NCBI RefSeq assembly: GCF_024347215.1
Contig: NZ_AP025282.1
Location: 1,302,001-1,366,000 of the forward strand
Direction: 5' to 3'
Source of the DNA: Aliamphritea ceti
Lineage (GTDB): Bacteria; Pseudomonadota; Gammaproteobacteria; Pseudomonadales; Balneatricaceae
Length of the DNA stretch: 64,000 nt
Shown here: positions 25,430-34,733 of the stretch, piece after piece
Numbering within the stretch: the stretch's first letter is position 1
How the letters are laid out: each line of letters opens with the position of its first letter
Program-made: the position numbers and the translations under genes
The notes under the pieces: generated by a model
What the model was told of the DNA's origin: nothing
What the model saw: the letters and a program-made list of their open reading frames with translations, nothing else
Database searches by the model: none

Positions 25430-26713
25430 TTATGTATTTTCCCGGGCGATTGCCCGGTATGCGATATCATCGCGGTAATACACGCCTTTCCAGTTGATCA
25501 TTGTTGTCAGTTTGTAAGCCAGTTGTTGTGCTTCAGTAACGTTATCGCCCAGTGCTGCTGCGCAGAGTACACGACCGCCACTGGTGACGATGTCGCCATC
25601 TTTCTCGCTGGTGCCAGCATGGAATACCTTGCTGTCAGCAGGTGCCTGTTCCGGCAGGCTGATAACATCGCCCTTCGGATAGTTGCCAGGGTAGCCGTCT
25701 GCTGCCAGTACGACACCTACTGCGCAACGGGGATCCCATTCAGCGGTGGTGCTGTCCAGTTTGCCATCCAGAGCTGCGTTAGCCAGTTCAACAATGCTTG
25801 ATTTCAGACGCATCATGATTGGCTGGGTTTCAGGGTCTCCGAAACGGCAGTTGTATTCAATTACTTTTGGTGTGCCGTCAGCGGCGATCATCAGACCTGC
25901 ATACAGGAAGCCAACATAGGTATTGCCTTCTTCTGCCATACCGTTAACTGTTGGGGTAATAACCTCAGCCATGATGCGGTTGTGGATATCCGGAGTTACA
26001 ACCGGGGCCGGGGAGTAAGCGCCCATGCCACCCGTGTTAGGGCCCGTGTCACCATTTGCTGCGCGCTTATGGTCCTGGCTGGTTGCCATTGGCAGTACAT
26101 TTTTACCGTCGACCATGACGATAAAGCTGGCTTCTTCGCCTTCCAGAAACTCTTCGATAACCACGCGGTGGCCAGCTTCACCAAAGGCGTTGCCTGCCAG
26201 CATATCGCGTACTGCTGCTTCTGCTTCTTCCAGCGTCATAGCAACAATTACACCTTTGCCCGCTGCCAGACCATCGGCTTTAATTACGATCGGAGCACCT
26301 TGCTCACGAACATAAGTTAGTGCAGGTTCAATTTCAGTGAAGTTTTGATAGTAGCCAGTTGGAATTTTGTGGCGTTCCAGGAAGTCCTTGGTAAAAGCCT
26401 TAGATCCTTCCAGTTGTGCGGCGCCTTTGCTCGGGCCAAAGCAGCGCAGACCTTCGCTTTCAAAGCGGTCTACAATGCCTTCTACCAGTGGCGCTTCCGG
26501 GCCTACAATGGTCAGAGCAATCTGGTTGTTCTGGGCAAATGCTACCAGGGCATCCTGATCCATAACATCAATAGCAACATTTTCCACTTTGGCTTCTAGT
26601 GTGCAGCCGGCATTGCCTGGTGCAACAAATACTTTGCTGACGTTGTCATCCTGAGCGGCTTGCCATGCAAGGGCGTGTTCCCGTCCACCGGAACCAATGA
26701 CTAAGATTTGCAT
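25430..26713 (-). CDS. purD: Phosphoribosylamine--glycine ligase
   Basis: 427 residues. N-terminal MQILVIGSGGREHALAW; ATP-grasp core with VIKADGLAAGKGV and EGEEASFIV; FGDPETQ near the metal site. It makes GAR from phosphoribosylamine, glycine and ATP. It lies downstream of purH, 60 nt away across a terminator-like hairpin, and before its own terminator. Confidence 0.97.
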   Translation of the reverse strand: MQILVIGSGGREHALAWQAAQDDNVSKVFVAPGNAGCTLEAKVENVAIDVMDQDALVAFAQNNQIALTIVGPEAPLVEGIVDRFESEGLRCFGPSKGAAQLEGSKAFTKDFLERHKIPTGYYQNFTEIEPALTYVREQGAPIVIKADGLAAGKGVIVAMTLEEAEAAVRDMLAGNAFGEAGHRVVIEEFLEGEEASFIVMVDGKNVLPMATSQDHKRAANGDTGPNTGGMGAYSPAPVVTPDIHNRIMAEVITPTVNGMAEEGNTYVGFLYAGLMIAADGTPKVIEYNCRFGDPETQPIMMRLKSSIVELANAALDGKLDSTTAEWDPRCAVGVVLAADGYPGNYPKGDVISLPEQAPADSKVFHAGTSEKDGDIVTSGGRVLCAAALGDNVTEAQQLAYKLTTMINWKGVYYRDDIAYRAIARENT

Positions 26714-26729
26714 AATTTTCTCTGCCTAT

Positions 26730-26761
26730 AAAAACGGTTCAGCCGGCAAAAGCCGGCTGAA
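26730..26761 (-). terminator. Terminator-like hairpin between purH and purD
   Basis: On the minus strand, a perfect 10-bp stem TTCAGCCGGC/GCCGGCTGAA with a TTTT loop, then CCG and five T. It fits a partial terminator that would lower purD relative to purH. Confidence 0.85.
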
Positions 26762-26772
26762 TGTACAACTGA

Positions 26773-28356
26773 TTAGTGACGGAAGTGACGCATGCCGGTG
26801 AAGACCATGGCGATGCCATGTTCATCTGCTGCGGCAATAATTTCCTGATCCCGCATTGAGCCACCTGGCTGAATGACTGCAGAAATACCTGCAGCTGCAG
26901 CGGAGTCGATACCATCGCGGAATGGGAAGAAAGCATCGGAAGCCATAACTGAACCTGGTACGACAAGGCCTTCATCGGCGGCTTTAATACCGGCAATTTT
27001 GGCGCTGTATACACGGCTCATCTGACCTGCACCTATGCCGATAGTCTGGCCGTCTTTAGCGTAGACAATGGCATTAGATTTAACGAACTTAGCGACTTCC
27101 CAGCAAAACAGCAGGTCACGCATTTCCTGTTCACCAGGCTGTTTCTTGGTAACAACCTGCAGATCGCTTGCGCTGACCATGCCCAGGTCCTGATCCTGAA
27201 CCAAAAGACCACCATTGACGCGCTTATAGTCAAAGCGCTGGGTACGTTCAGCATTCCATTCACCGCATGCCAGTAAACGCACATTTGGCTTACCTGCAAC
27301 AATATCAGATGCTTCCTGAGTAACCGTTGGTGCAATGATTACTTCAACAAACTGACGGTCAATAATTGCTTGAGCGGTAGTTGCATCTAACTCGCGGTTG
27401 AAAGCAATAATGCCGCCAAATGCAGATGTAGGATCTGTCTGATAAGCCTTGTTGTAGGCTTCTAACAGATCAGCGCCAATAGCAACACCACATGGATTAG
27501 CGTGTTTAACAATGACGCAGGCAGGCTCAGCGAAAGGCTTAACACATTCCAGAGCAGCATCCGTATCGGCAACGTTGTTGAATGACAGTGCCTTACCCTG
27601 TAACTGACGAGCGGTGGCTACACTGGCTTCAGTTGGATTTGATTCAACATAAAATGCTGCACGCTGATGTGGGTTTTCGCCGTAACGCATTTCCTGGGCT
27701 TTAACAAACTGGGTGTTGAATGTGCGCGGGAAGGTTGCTGGCTCTGCTTCGGTACCGTCGGTGATCGCACCCAGGTAGTTAGCGATCATGCCGTCATAGG
27801 CAGCGGTGTGTTCAAAAGCCTGAACTGCCAGATCGAAACGGGTTGCATGGCTCAGCCCTTGGTTTTCATCCAGTTCAGTAATGATGCGGTTGTAGTTGTC
27901 TGCACAGACAACGATAGCAACATCTTTATGGTTTTTGGCAGCAGAGCGAACCATCGTAGGGCCGCCGATATCGATATTTTCAATTGCCAGTGGCAGGTCG
28001 CAATCCGGACGGGCGATGGTTTGCTCAAACGGATACAGGTTAACAACAACCATATCGATAGGGTTGATGCCGTGCTCATTCATAATGCCATCATCGGTAC
28101 CACGACGGCCGAGAATACCACCATGTACTTTCGGGTGCAGAGTTTTAACCCGGCCATCCATCATCTCAGGGAATCCGGTGTAATCAGATACTTCAACCGC
28201 AGGAACCTGGTTGTCTTGCAGTAGCTTGTATGTGCCGCCGGTAGAAAGGATTTCAACGCCGCGCTGATTCAAAGCCTGGGCGAATTCAACGATACCGGTT
28301 TTGTCTGAAACGCTGATCAGCGCTCGACGAACCGGGGTATTTTTTTGCTCTGCCAT
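26773..28356 (-). CDS. purH: Bifunctional AICAR formyltransferase / IMP cyclohydrolase
   Basis: 527 residues. The N-terminal MGS-like cyclohydrolase domain (about 1-190) begins RRALISVSDKTGI and has STGGTYKLL. The C-terminal formyltransferase has KHANPCGVAIG, KFVKSNAIVYAKD and a conserved end FTGMRHFRH. It performs the last two steps to IMP. The order fis-purH-purD is the Pseudomonas-type arrangement. Confidence 0.97.
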   Translation of the reverse strand: MAEQKNTPVRRALISVSDKTGIVEFAQALNQRGVEILSTGGTYKLLQDNQVPAVEVSDYTGFPEMMDGRVKTLHPKVHGGILGRRGTDDGIMNEHGINPIDMVVVNLYPFEQTIARPDCDLPLAIENIDIGGPTMVRSAAKNHKDVAIVVCADNYNRIITELDENQGLSHATRFDLAVQAFEHTAAYDGMIANYLGAITDGTEAEPATFPRTFNTQFVKAQEMRYGENPHQRAAFYVESNPTEASVATARQLQGKALSFNNVADTDAALECVKPFAEPACVIVKHANPCGVAIGADLLEAYNKAYQTDPTSAFGGIIAFNRELDATTAQAIIDRQFVEVIIAPTVTQEASDIVAGKPNVRLLACGEWNAERTQRFDYKRVNGGLLVQDQDLGMVSASDLQVVTKKQPGEQEMRDLLFCWEVAKFVKSNAIVYAKDGQTIGIGAGQMSRVYSAKIAGIKAADEGLVVPGSVMASDAFFPFRDGIDSAAAAGISAVIQPGGSMRDQEIIAAADEHGIAMVFTGMRHFRH

Positions 28357-28395
28357 GGTTGTTTATCTTCGATGATTAAGGTTAGACGGAAGGGA

Positions 28396-28680
28396 TTACA
28401 GGAGACCGTATTGTTTCAGCTTCTTACGCAGGGTACCACGGTTAAGGCCGAGTACTTCTGATGCTTTGGTCTGGTTATCCTTGGTGTAGGTCATCACTGC
28501 TTCAAACAGTGGTGCTTCGATTTCCGACAGAACCATCTGATAGACATCTGTTACCGGTTGACCATCCAGTTGATGGAAGTAATCCGATAAAGATGTTTCA
28601 ACACTGTCACGCAAGGTGCGGTGTGAACTTTCAGTTGGTAGTTCTGGGGTAAACGGCTGGGTATGTATATTGTTTTCCAC
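28396..28680 (-). CDS. fis: Nucleoid-associated DNA-binding protein Fis
   Basis: 94 residues. The C-terminal helix-turn-helix TKASEVLGLNRGTLRKKLKQYGLL is nearly the family consensus, and the central four-helix dimer region is intact (YQMVLSEIEAPLFEAVM). Fis bends DNA, activates stable-RNA promoters and shapes the nucleoid during rapid growth. It follows dusB by 29 nt, the conserved dusB-fis operon, so it should share the promoter upstream of dusB. Confidence 0.97.
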   Translation of the reverse strand: MENNIHTQPFTPELPTESSHRTLRDSVETSLSDYFHQLDGQPVTDVYQMVLSEIEAPLFEAVMTYTKDNQTKASEVLGLNRGTLRKKLKQYGLL

Positions 28681-28709
28681 GGTATATCGGTATCCAAATC
28701 TGCAACAGG

Positions 28710-29696
28710 TCAGGCCGCCGCACTTGCATTAGCAAGTTCAGCAAAATAGGCCTTGATCGCATCACGCTGCTGCGAACATGTTTCTAGTGAGTTAAAAGCT
28801 TTACGGAAGTCAGCACCACCAGGTTTATCTTTGAGGTACCAGCCCACGTGTTTACGGGCTATACGAATACCTAAGTATTCATCATAGAAATTGTAAAGCG
28901 CATTCAGGTGCTCTAATAAGGTGTTTCTGACTTCTGTCCCTTTAGGTGGGGATAATTCTTTTCCAGTAGCAAGGTAGTGATTTATCTCCCGGAAAATCCA
29001 CGGATTTCCCTGTGCGGCCCGGCCTACCATGACTGCATCTGCACCGGTAAAGTTAAGCACTTCACTGGCTTGCTGCGGTGTCGTAATATCGCCATTGGCA
29101 AATAAAGGGATATCAATAGTCTGACGAATTGCTGCAATGGTGTCGTACTCGACGCCACCTTTATAGCCACAGCTTCGGGTACGGCCATGAACAGCCAGCG
29201 CCTGAATACCTGCATCTTCTGCAATGCGTGCAACGGTTACACCGTTACGGTTATCCGGAGACCATCCGGTGCGGATTTTAAGCGTCACCGGCACATCTAC
29301 AGCAGCTACTGTAGTTTCGAGAATGTCACGTACCAGGTCTTCATCTTTTAGCAATGCTGAACCAGCGGCTTTGTTACAGACTTTCTTGGCTGGGCAGCCC
29401 ATATTAATGTCGATAATATGCGCACCATTGGCGACATTAAGCCGGGCAGCATCAGCCATCATCTGAGGATCACCGCCGGCGATCTGGACGACACGTAAAG
29501 GATCATTGCTATCGGATTGCAGACGCAGGCTGGATTTTCGGGTGTTCCAAAGCCGGGTATCAGAAGTAACCATTTCGGAAGCCGCCATCCCCGCCCCTAA
29601 CTGCTTACACAGTTGTCTGAACGGTAGGTCAGTGACGCCTGCCATTGGTGCCAGAATAACCTGACTGTCAATGGTATGGTTTCCGATTTGAAACAT
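28710..29696 (-). CDS. dusB: tRNA-dihydrouridine synthase B
   Basis: 328 residues from the ATG at 29696 (MFQIGNHTIDSQVILAPMAG), the usual N-terminus; an upstream in-frame start adds 11 atypical residues. It is a TIM-barrel FMN enzyme; the active-site cysteine lies in NMGCPAKKVCNKAAGSAL, and GRAAQGNPWIF binds the cofactor phosphate. It reduces specific uridines in the tRNA D-loop with NADPH. Confidence 0.95.
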   Translation of the reverse strand: MFQIGNHTIDSQVILAPMAGVTDLPFRQLCKQLGAGMAASEMVTSDTRLWNTRKSSLRLQSDSNDPLRVVQIAGGDPQMMADAARLNVANGAHIIDINMGCPAKKVCNKAAGSALLKDEDLVRDILETTVAAVDVPVTLKIRTGWSPDNRNGVTVARIAEDAGIQALAVHGRTRSCGYKGGVEYDTIAAIRQTIDIPLFANGDITTPQQASEVLNFTGADAVMVGRAAQGNPWIFREINHYLATGKELSPPKGTEVRNTLLEHLNALYNFYDEYLGIRIARKHVGWYLKDKPGGADFRKAFNSLETCSQQRDAIKAYFAELANASAAA

Positions 29697-29777
29697 CTGC
29701 CAATCCTGAGCCTGAAAGAAATAGCACAACCCTGACTGCGTGCAGTCACAGGTTTCATGCTGTCTGGAAGGCGGACA

Positions 29778-29806
29778 ATAATACCTTTATGTGGCAAGCG
29801 GGCCAA
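29778..29806 (-). promoter_or_regulatory. Candidate promoter of dusB-fis
   Basis: Minus strand: TTGGCC (29801-29806), 17-bp spacer, TATTAT (29778-29783), then a GC-rich discriminator GTCCGCC. The discriminator suits growth-rate/stringent control, known for fis operons. Confidence 0.6.
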
Positions 29807-29863
29807 GCAGTTTTTGATGCTTTTTTAACCATTATTGGTGTTGCAAAGCAGCAAGAAATAGGC

Positions 29864-31354
29864 TTATAGCTGTGAATTTGTCAGGCTTGAGGGGTGTAAG
29901 TTGACTTCATAACCAACTGCGGCTCGACCAGGGTCGAGGATATCAAAGTGGACTTGGATGCTGTTCTCAAGGGGCATACTCACGGGGCTAAATACTGTTG
30001 TGTTCAGGTACTCCGCCGGCTGAAAGGTTCGGCGCTTTACGATTTCGCCACTACGATCAGAAAAAGCCAGTTCAATTGCTGGAAACGGCTGCTCAAATAC
30101 TGCTTTGTTTTGAAGAAGCATGCTGATTTTTAGCACGCCCTGATAATCTTTGTGCTCTTGCACAATTAATTGCTCGGTTTGAATATTGGCAACACTTTGC
30201 GGTACAGATAATTGGCACTTAATCTGTTCGCACACGGGTTTGTAAAGTTTTGCCAGTGCTGGCTGTTGTATCAGGGTGTTACGTTCAAACCACATGTATT
30301 GCAGAAGCAGGGTACTTAAGGCCAGTAAAGTTATAAAACTGAAAGTAATAGTTTGGCTGGGGTATCGGGTTGTTGCCCGAATCATTACTGGTTCTGTTTG
30401 CTGAGGTATAAAGTTAGTGTCTTTATCTTCAGTATCCGGATGCAGTGCGAGAATGCTGCTGTGGGGCAGGTTATCCGGCGAAGGAGCTACTTCATCATGG
30501 CTGGCTGTTTCAGTTGCAGTCAGTGGATTGCCGGCATTGCGCAATAGTTCCTGTAACTTCTTTTCGGCAGGGTTCAGATAACCATGATCGTTAGTCTGAA
30601 CCTGATAACTGGTTTGATGCTGATGCAAGGCCAGGCGAATTTTCTCATTTTGCCCATCGTTATTAATCTGATGTGCTTCATCGATGGCTGTCGCTAATGT
30701 TTGTTGCTGATTTTTTGGCTTGGCTGGCTGGACAGTTTTTGTGGCAGGTGATGTAGCTGTTGTTGATTGCTTTGCCTGTGTCTCTGGCTGCCTGGTTATT
30801 GCAGATTTGGCGTGCCGAATATGTAAGCTTACTGGCTGCTCAAGTGTCTGGTTTTGTATTTCTTCAACAGATTGTTGCGCAGGTAGCGTGTATGTATCTG
30901 AGCTTATTTGAGATATCGGTTTTCTGGCGACAGTTCGTTTAGTTATTGTTTCTTGTGTTGCTGTATCTGTAAACAAAGCCTGTACGGGCTTATCGAGATC
31001 GATAGCTGGTGTCTGTTTTGTTTGTGGCTGTTCCGTAACTGCTGGTGTTTTAGCTGGAATAAATGCTTTGGGAATTGCCGGGCGTTTGGGCTGTATCGTT
31101 TGCGATAAGTTCTGAGCAGTATCTGTACTGAGCTTTGTTGCAGGCCTTTCTTGAGGAGCTGAGTGTTGAGGAACTGTTTGTTGGAGAGCTGTGTGTTGCG
31201 GTTTAGGTTCAGGTATTTTGCATAATTGAGCATTGAATACCTCAAGGCAGGTACCGCAACGTACCTTGCCATGAGCTATTTTTAATTGTCCACTGGTTAC
31301 CTGAAAGCGAGCTTTGCAGGCTGGGCATTCTGTAATCAGGCGTTCTTGCTTCAC
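29864..31354 (-). CDS. Zinc-ribbon / DUF3426 membrane protein
   Basis: 496 residues. Residues about 8-40 form an MJ0042-type zinc ribbon with CPAC and CGTC knuckles. A long Gln/Thr/Pro-rich, probably disordered linker follows (about 45-325), then one membrane helix (TITFSFITLLALSTLLLQYM) and a C-terminal DUF3426 domain ending in the PGRAAVGYEV region. The topology would place the ribbon in the cytoplasm and DUF3426 in the periplasm. Function unknown. It lies 3 nt downstream of prmA on the same strand and is conserved in this place in Pseudomonas. Confidence 0.85.
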   Translation of the reverse strand: MKQERLITECPACKARFQVTSGQLKIAHGKVRCGTCLEVFNAQLCKIPEPKPQHTALQQTVPQHSAPQERPATKLSTDTAQNLSQTIQPKRPAIPKAFIPAKTPAVTEQPQTKQTPAIDLDKPVQALFTDTATQETITKRTVARKPISQISSDTYTLPAQQSVEEIQNQTLEQPVSLHIRHAKSAITRQPETQAKQSTTATSPATKTVQPAKPKNQQQTLATAIDEAHQINNDGQNEKIRLALHQHQTSYQVQTNDHGYLNPAEKKLQELLRNAGNPLTATETASHDEVAPSPDNLPHSSILALHPDTEDKDTNFIPQQTEPVMIRATTRYPSQTITFSFITLLALSTLLLQYMWFERNTLIQQPALAKLYKPVCEQIKCQLSVPQSVANIQTEQLIVQEHKDYQGVLKISMLLQNKAVFEQPFPAIELAFSDRSGEIVKRRTFQPAEYLNTTVFSPVSMPLENSIQVHFDILDPGRAAVGYEVNLHPSSLTNSQL

Positions 31355-31357
31355 GGT

Positions 31358-32251
31358 TTATCGCTTGATACCGGTAATGCGGATCCAGCCTTCGCGTTCG
31401 CAAACAGGATCCAATTCAAAATCATTGTCATAGGCTTCACGGATTTCTTCTTCCTGATGGCTCAACAGGCCAGAGAGAACCAGCTGTCCACCGCTTAGGG
31501 TATGTTTACTGAGTGTCGGTGCCAGTTCAACCAGGGGGCCGGCAAGGATATTTGCAACAAGTACATCTGCCTGATGTTCCGGAGTTTGTTCTGGCAGGTA
31601 AACTTGCATGCGATCTTCGGGAAGACCGTTGCGGTTTAGGTTGTCTTTGCTGGCGGTAAGTGCCTGTACGTCGATATCTACAGCGGTTACTTTATCAGCA
31701 CCAAGCAAAAGCGTGGCAATTCCCAGGATGCCTGAACCGCAACCGTAATCGGTTACTTTTTTATCAGTCAGTTCAAGGCCGTCAAGGAATTCCAGACATA
31801 AGGCTGTGGTTGGGTGTGTACCTGTACCAAATGCAAGGCCCGGGTCGAGCATAAGGTTGACGGCATCAGGGTTCGGAGTATCTTTCCAACTAGGACAAAC
31901 CCAGAGGCGTTTACCAAATTGCATTGGCTGGTAGTTATCCATCCATTCCCGTTCCCAGTCTTTATCTTCCAGGATTTCTGTTTTGCAATTAGGGAAGGGG
32001 ATTCCAGTGAACTGGTCTTCGTGAGCCTGTCGAAGAAAGCTCAGTGTGGCTTCGAGATCATGATCGGCGGAAAACAGTCCTGTTAATACCGTGTTGCTCC
32101 ATAACGGAGTTGTGCCTAAGTCCGGTTCGAAGATAGGCTGGTCTGCCTGGTCAGTAAAAGTAACTGCAGCACAGCCGGCTGCCAGTAAAAGGTCTTCGTA
32201 AGGTTCGGCGTTGTCCGGGGAAACATCCAGTTTGATCTGCAGCCATGGCAT
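31358..32251 (-). CDS. prmA: Ribosomal protein L11 methyltransferase
   Basis: 297 residues. The N-terminal substrate-recognition domain (MPWLQIKLDVSPDNAEPYEDLL) precedes a SAM-methyltransferase domain with LDPGLAFGTGTHPTT, motif I DYGCGSGILGIA and LVANILAGPL. It trimethylates L11. AGGAAG lies upstream of the ATG. A promoter for prmA would sit in the 186-nt gap after accC, but I cannot name one. Confidence 0.96.
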   Translation of the reverse strand: MPWLQIKLDVSPDNAEPYEDLLLAAGCAAVTFTDQADQPIFEPDLGTTPLWSNTVLTGLFSADHDLEATLSFLRQAHEDQFTGIPFPNCKTEILEDKDWEREWMDNYQPMQFGKRLWVCPSWKDTPNPDAVNLMLDPGLAFGTGTHPTTALCLEFLDGLELTDKKVTDYGCGSGILGIATLLLGADKVTAVDIDVQALTASKDNLNRNGLPEDRMQVYLPEQTPEHQADVLVANILAGPLVELAPTLSKHTLSGGQLVLSGLLSHQEEEIREAYDNDFELDPVCEREGWIRITGIKR

Positions 32252-32400
32252 GACGGGTCTTCCTGTATTCGGGTAAGCAGTATTGGCTAGCTAAACTATA
32301 GTATTTAATCGTTAAAGCTTTGTTACCTTAGATGTGAGGCGGTGATTAAACCGTCGTACGGCTGGAGTGGCCGGGTGGTAACAGGTTAATGCATAAAGCA

Positions 32401-32426
32401 GCAGACAGCGGTGAGCCGCTGTCTGC
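32401..32426 (-). terminator. Strong hairpin after accC
   Basis: Perfect 11-bp stem GCAGACAGCGG/CCGCTGTCTGC with a 4-nt loop, 12 nt after the accC stop. The following minus-strand T-run is weak (TGCTTTATG), so termination may be incomplete. Confidence 0.6.
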
Positions 32427-32437
32427 GTATGCCGGGA

Positions 32438-33781
32438 TCAGTCTAGACCCAGTTTCTTTTCCAGATAATGGATATTTACTCCGCCTTCGGCGAAGTTCGT
32501 ATCCTTAACGATATCCTGGTGCAGAGGAATGTTGCACTTGATACCGTCGATGAGCATTTCATCCAGAGCGATTTCCATGCGACGCAGAGCCACTTCACGG
32601 GAGTCACCGTAAGTGATCAGCTTAGCAATCAGAGAATCGTAGTGTGGTGGTACGCTGTAACCGCTGTACAGATGAGAATCAACTCGCACGCCAATGCCAC
32701 CTGGGGCATGGAAGTGGGTGATCTTACCTGGACTTGGCATGAAGGTTACCGGGTCTTCAGCATTGATTCGGCATTCAATTGAATGACCGTTCAGTTTGAT
32801 ATCTTCCTGCTTAATTGTCAGCGGCAGGCCAGAGGCAATGCGCAGCTGTTCTTTAACGATATCAACACCGGTAACCATTTCAGATACTGGGTGCTCTACC
32901 TGGACGCGAGTGTTCATTTCAATGAAATAGAAGCAGCCATTCTCATACAAGAACTCGAAGGTGCCTGCGCCACGGTAGTTAATTTCAAGACAGGCATCAA
33001 CACAGCTTTGCAGTACCTGGGCACGGGATTCCGGATCCAGATGTGGTGCTGGTGCTTCTTCAACCACTTTCTGATGACGGCGTTGCAAAGAGCAGTCACG
33101 GTCATACAGATGGATAGCATTGCCCTGACCATCAGACAGAACCTGAACTTCAACGTGACGTGGGTTTTCCAGGAATTTTTCCATGTAAACCGTGTCGTCA
33201 CCAAAAGCGCCTTTGGCTTCTGCTTTAGTTACGTAGATAGCGTTTAGCAGGTGTGCTTCGTTGTGTACAACGCGCATACCGCGACCACCGCCACCGGCAG
33301 CTGCTTTGATGATAACCGGATAGCCGATACGGCGACCGATAGCTAACACTTCTTCGCTGTCTTCAGGCAGTTCACCGTCTGAACCAGGTACTGTTGGTAC
33401 ACCAGCTTTTTGCATTGCTGCAATTGCAGATACTTTGTCGCCCATCAGGCGAATGGTCTCAGCTTTAGGGCCAATAAATGCAAAACCGCTTTGCTCAGCG
33501 CGTTCAGCAAAATCAGCATTTTCTGCCAGGAAACCGTAACCCGGGTGGATACCCGTGGAATCAGTTACTTCAGCAGCGGCAATAATTGCCGGAATATTCA
33601 GATAGCTTTGCGGTGACGGTGCAGGGCCGATACAAACGGCTTCGTCCGCCAGGCGAACGTGCATCAGGTCACGGTCTGCTGTGGAATGAATGGCAACAGT
33701 TTTGATGCCTAGTTCCTTACAGGCCCGCAGGATACGCAAAGCGATCTCGCCACGGTTGGCAATGACTACTTTTTCTAACAT
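32438..33781 (-). CDS. accC: Acetyl-CoA carboxylase, biotin carboxylase subunit
   Basis: 447 residues. It is an ATP-grasp enzyme with MLEKVVIANRGEIALRILRA at the start, ATP loop KAAAGGGGRGMR, EKFLENPRHVEVQV and the active-site segment EMNTRVQVEHPVSE. It carboxylates the biotin of BCCP, the first half of malonyl-CoA synthesis. It sits 23 nt after accB in the aroQ-accB-accC operon. Confidence 0.98.
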   Translation of the reverse strand: MLEKVVIANRGEIALRILRACKELGIKTVAIHSTADRDLMHVRLADEAVCIGPAPSPQSYLNIPAIIAAAEVTDSTGIHPGYGFLAENADFAERAEQSGFAFIGPKAETIRLMGDKVSAIAAMQKAGVPTVPGSDGELPEDSEEVLAIGRRIGYPVIIKAAAGGGGRGMRVVHNEAHLLNAIYVTKAEAKGAFGDDTVYMEKFLENPRHVEVQVLSDGQGNAIHLYDRDCSLQRRHQKVVEEAPAPHLDPESRAQVLQSCVDACLEINYRGAGTFEFLYENGCFYFIEMNTRVQVEHPVSEMVTGVDIVKEQLRIASGLPLTIKQEDIKLNGHSIECRINAEDPVTFMPSPGKITHFHAPGGIGVRVDSHLYSGYSVPPHYDSLIAKLITYGDSREVALRRMEIALDEMLIDGIKCNIPLHQDIVKDTNFAEGGVNIHYLEKKLGLD

Positions 33782-33804
33782 CTTGTTAAGATCCTGTGGC
33801 TGAT

Positions 33805-34254
33805 TTATACGATGTTCACCAGCGGCTGATCGAACTCCACTGGCTGGCCGTCTTCAACAAGAATGGCTTCAACAACACCCGCTTTGTCTGCTTCAATCTG
33901 ATTCATCATCTTCATTGCTTCAACGATACAGATCGGGTCGCCAACTTTAACAGTAGAGCCGACTTCGATGAATGCCGGAGAGGTTGGAGATGGAGAACGG
34001 TAGAAAGTACCAACCATTGGTGACTTAAGTGCATTGTTGTTGGCTGGCGCAGCAACCGGTGCCGCAGCAACTGGTGCAGGAGCCGGAGCGGCAGCAACAG
34101 GTGCGACAGCCATTGGGGCAGCGGCAACTGGGGCTGCTACCAGGTTAGAACCGCGGCTGATGCGTACGGATTCTTCACCTTCTTTGATTTCAATCTCGTT
34201 GATGTTTGATTCTTCCAGCAACTCGATCAGTTTTTTTACTTTGCGAATGTCCAT
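33805..34254 (-). CDS. accB: Acetyl-CoA carboxylase, biotin carboxyl carrier protein
   Basis: 149 residues. An N-terminal helix (MDIRKVKKLIELLEESNINEI) is followed by a long Ala/Pro-rich flexible arm (about 38-75). The biotinyl domain carries the modified lysine K115 in EAMKMMNQIE. It carries CO2 between the carboxylase and transferase subunits. It is the main biotin client protein of the cell and thus links functionally to the bio operon in this window. Confidence 0.98.
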   Translation of the reverse strand: MDIRKVKKLIELLEESNINEIEIKEGEESVRISRGSNLVAAPVAAAPMAVAPVAAAPAPAPVAAAPVAAPANNNALKSPMVGTFYRSPSPTSPAFIEVGSTVKVGDPICIVEAMKMMNQIEADKAGVVEAILVEDGQPVEFDQPLVNIV

Positions 34255-34289
34255 GCTAATGCAGTGCTCTATTTAGTAAATTCAGATAA

Positions 34290-34733
34290 TTAAGGTTTTT
34301 CCAGCCGACTAATCGCCGACTGTAGTGCTAATTCGTATCCCAGGGTGCCCAGACCGCAGATTACGCCAACAGCTACATCAGATAGATATGAGTGGCTGCG
34401 AAAAGTTTCTCTGGCGTGTACATTCGAAATATGAATTTCGATAAAAGGAATAGCGACGCCCAGCAACGCATCACGTAATGCCACACTGGTGTGGGTGAAA
34501 GCTGCCGGGTTTATAATGATGAAGTCAGTCTGTTCGTCACGTGCCTGGTGAATCCGGTCAATAAGTACGTGTTCAGCATTGCTTTGCAGGCATTCCAGCT
34601 GATGACCTTCCTGCATGGCAAGCGATTGTAAGCGTACATTGATGTCCTGCAGTGTCGTGGTACCGTATACCTCTGGTTCCCGGGTGCCGAGAAGGTTAAG
34701 GTTAGGGCCGTTCAGAACAAGGATTTTAGCCAT
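34290..34733 (-). CDS. aroQ: 3-dehydroquinate dehydratase, type II
   Basis: 147 residues, the compact type II enzyme: KILVLNGPNLNLLGTREPEVYG (active-site Tyr at its end), FIIINPAAFTHTSVALRDAL and FIEIHISNVHARE. It dehydrates 3-dehydroquinate in the shikimate pathway. It is first in the aroQ-accB-accC operon, as in many gammaproteobacteria. Confidence 0.97.
   Translation of the reverse strand: MAKILVLNGPNLNLLGTREPEVYGTTTLQDINVRLQSLAMQEGHQLECLQSNAEHVLIDRIHQARDEQTDFIIINPAAFTHTSVALRDALLGVAIPFIEIHISNVHARETFRSHSYLSDVAVGVICGLGTLGYELALQSAISRLEKP

Noticed and set aside
27667..28224. 185-codon plus-strand frame opposite purH
   Set aside because: It lies wholly inside purH on the other strand, has no ribosome site or recognisable domain, and reads as the Cys/Phe-rich shadow of a conserved gene.
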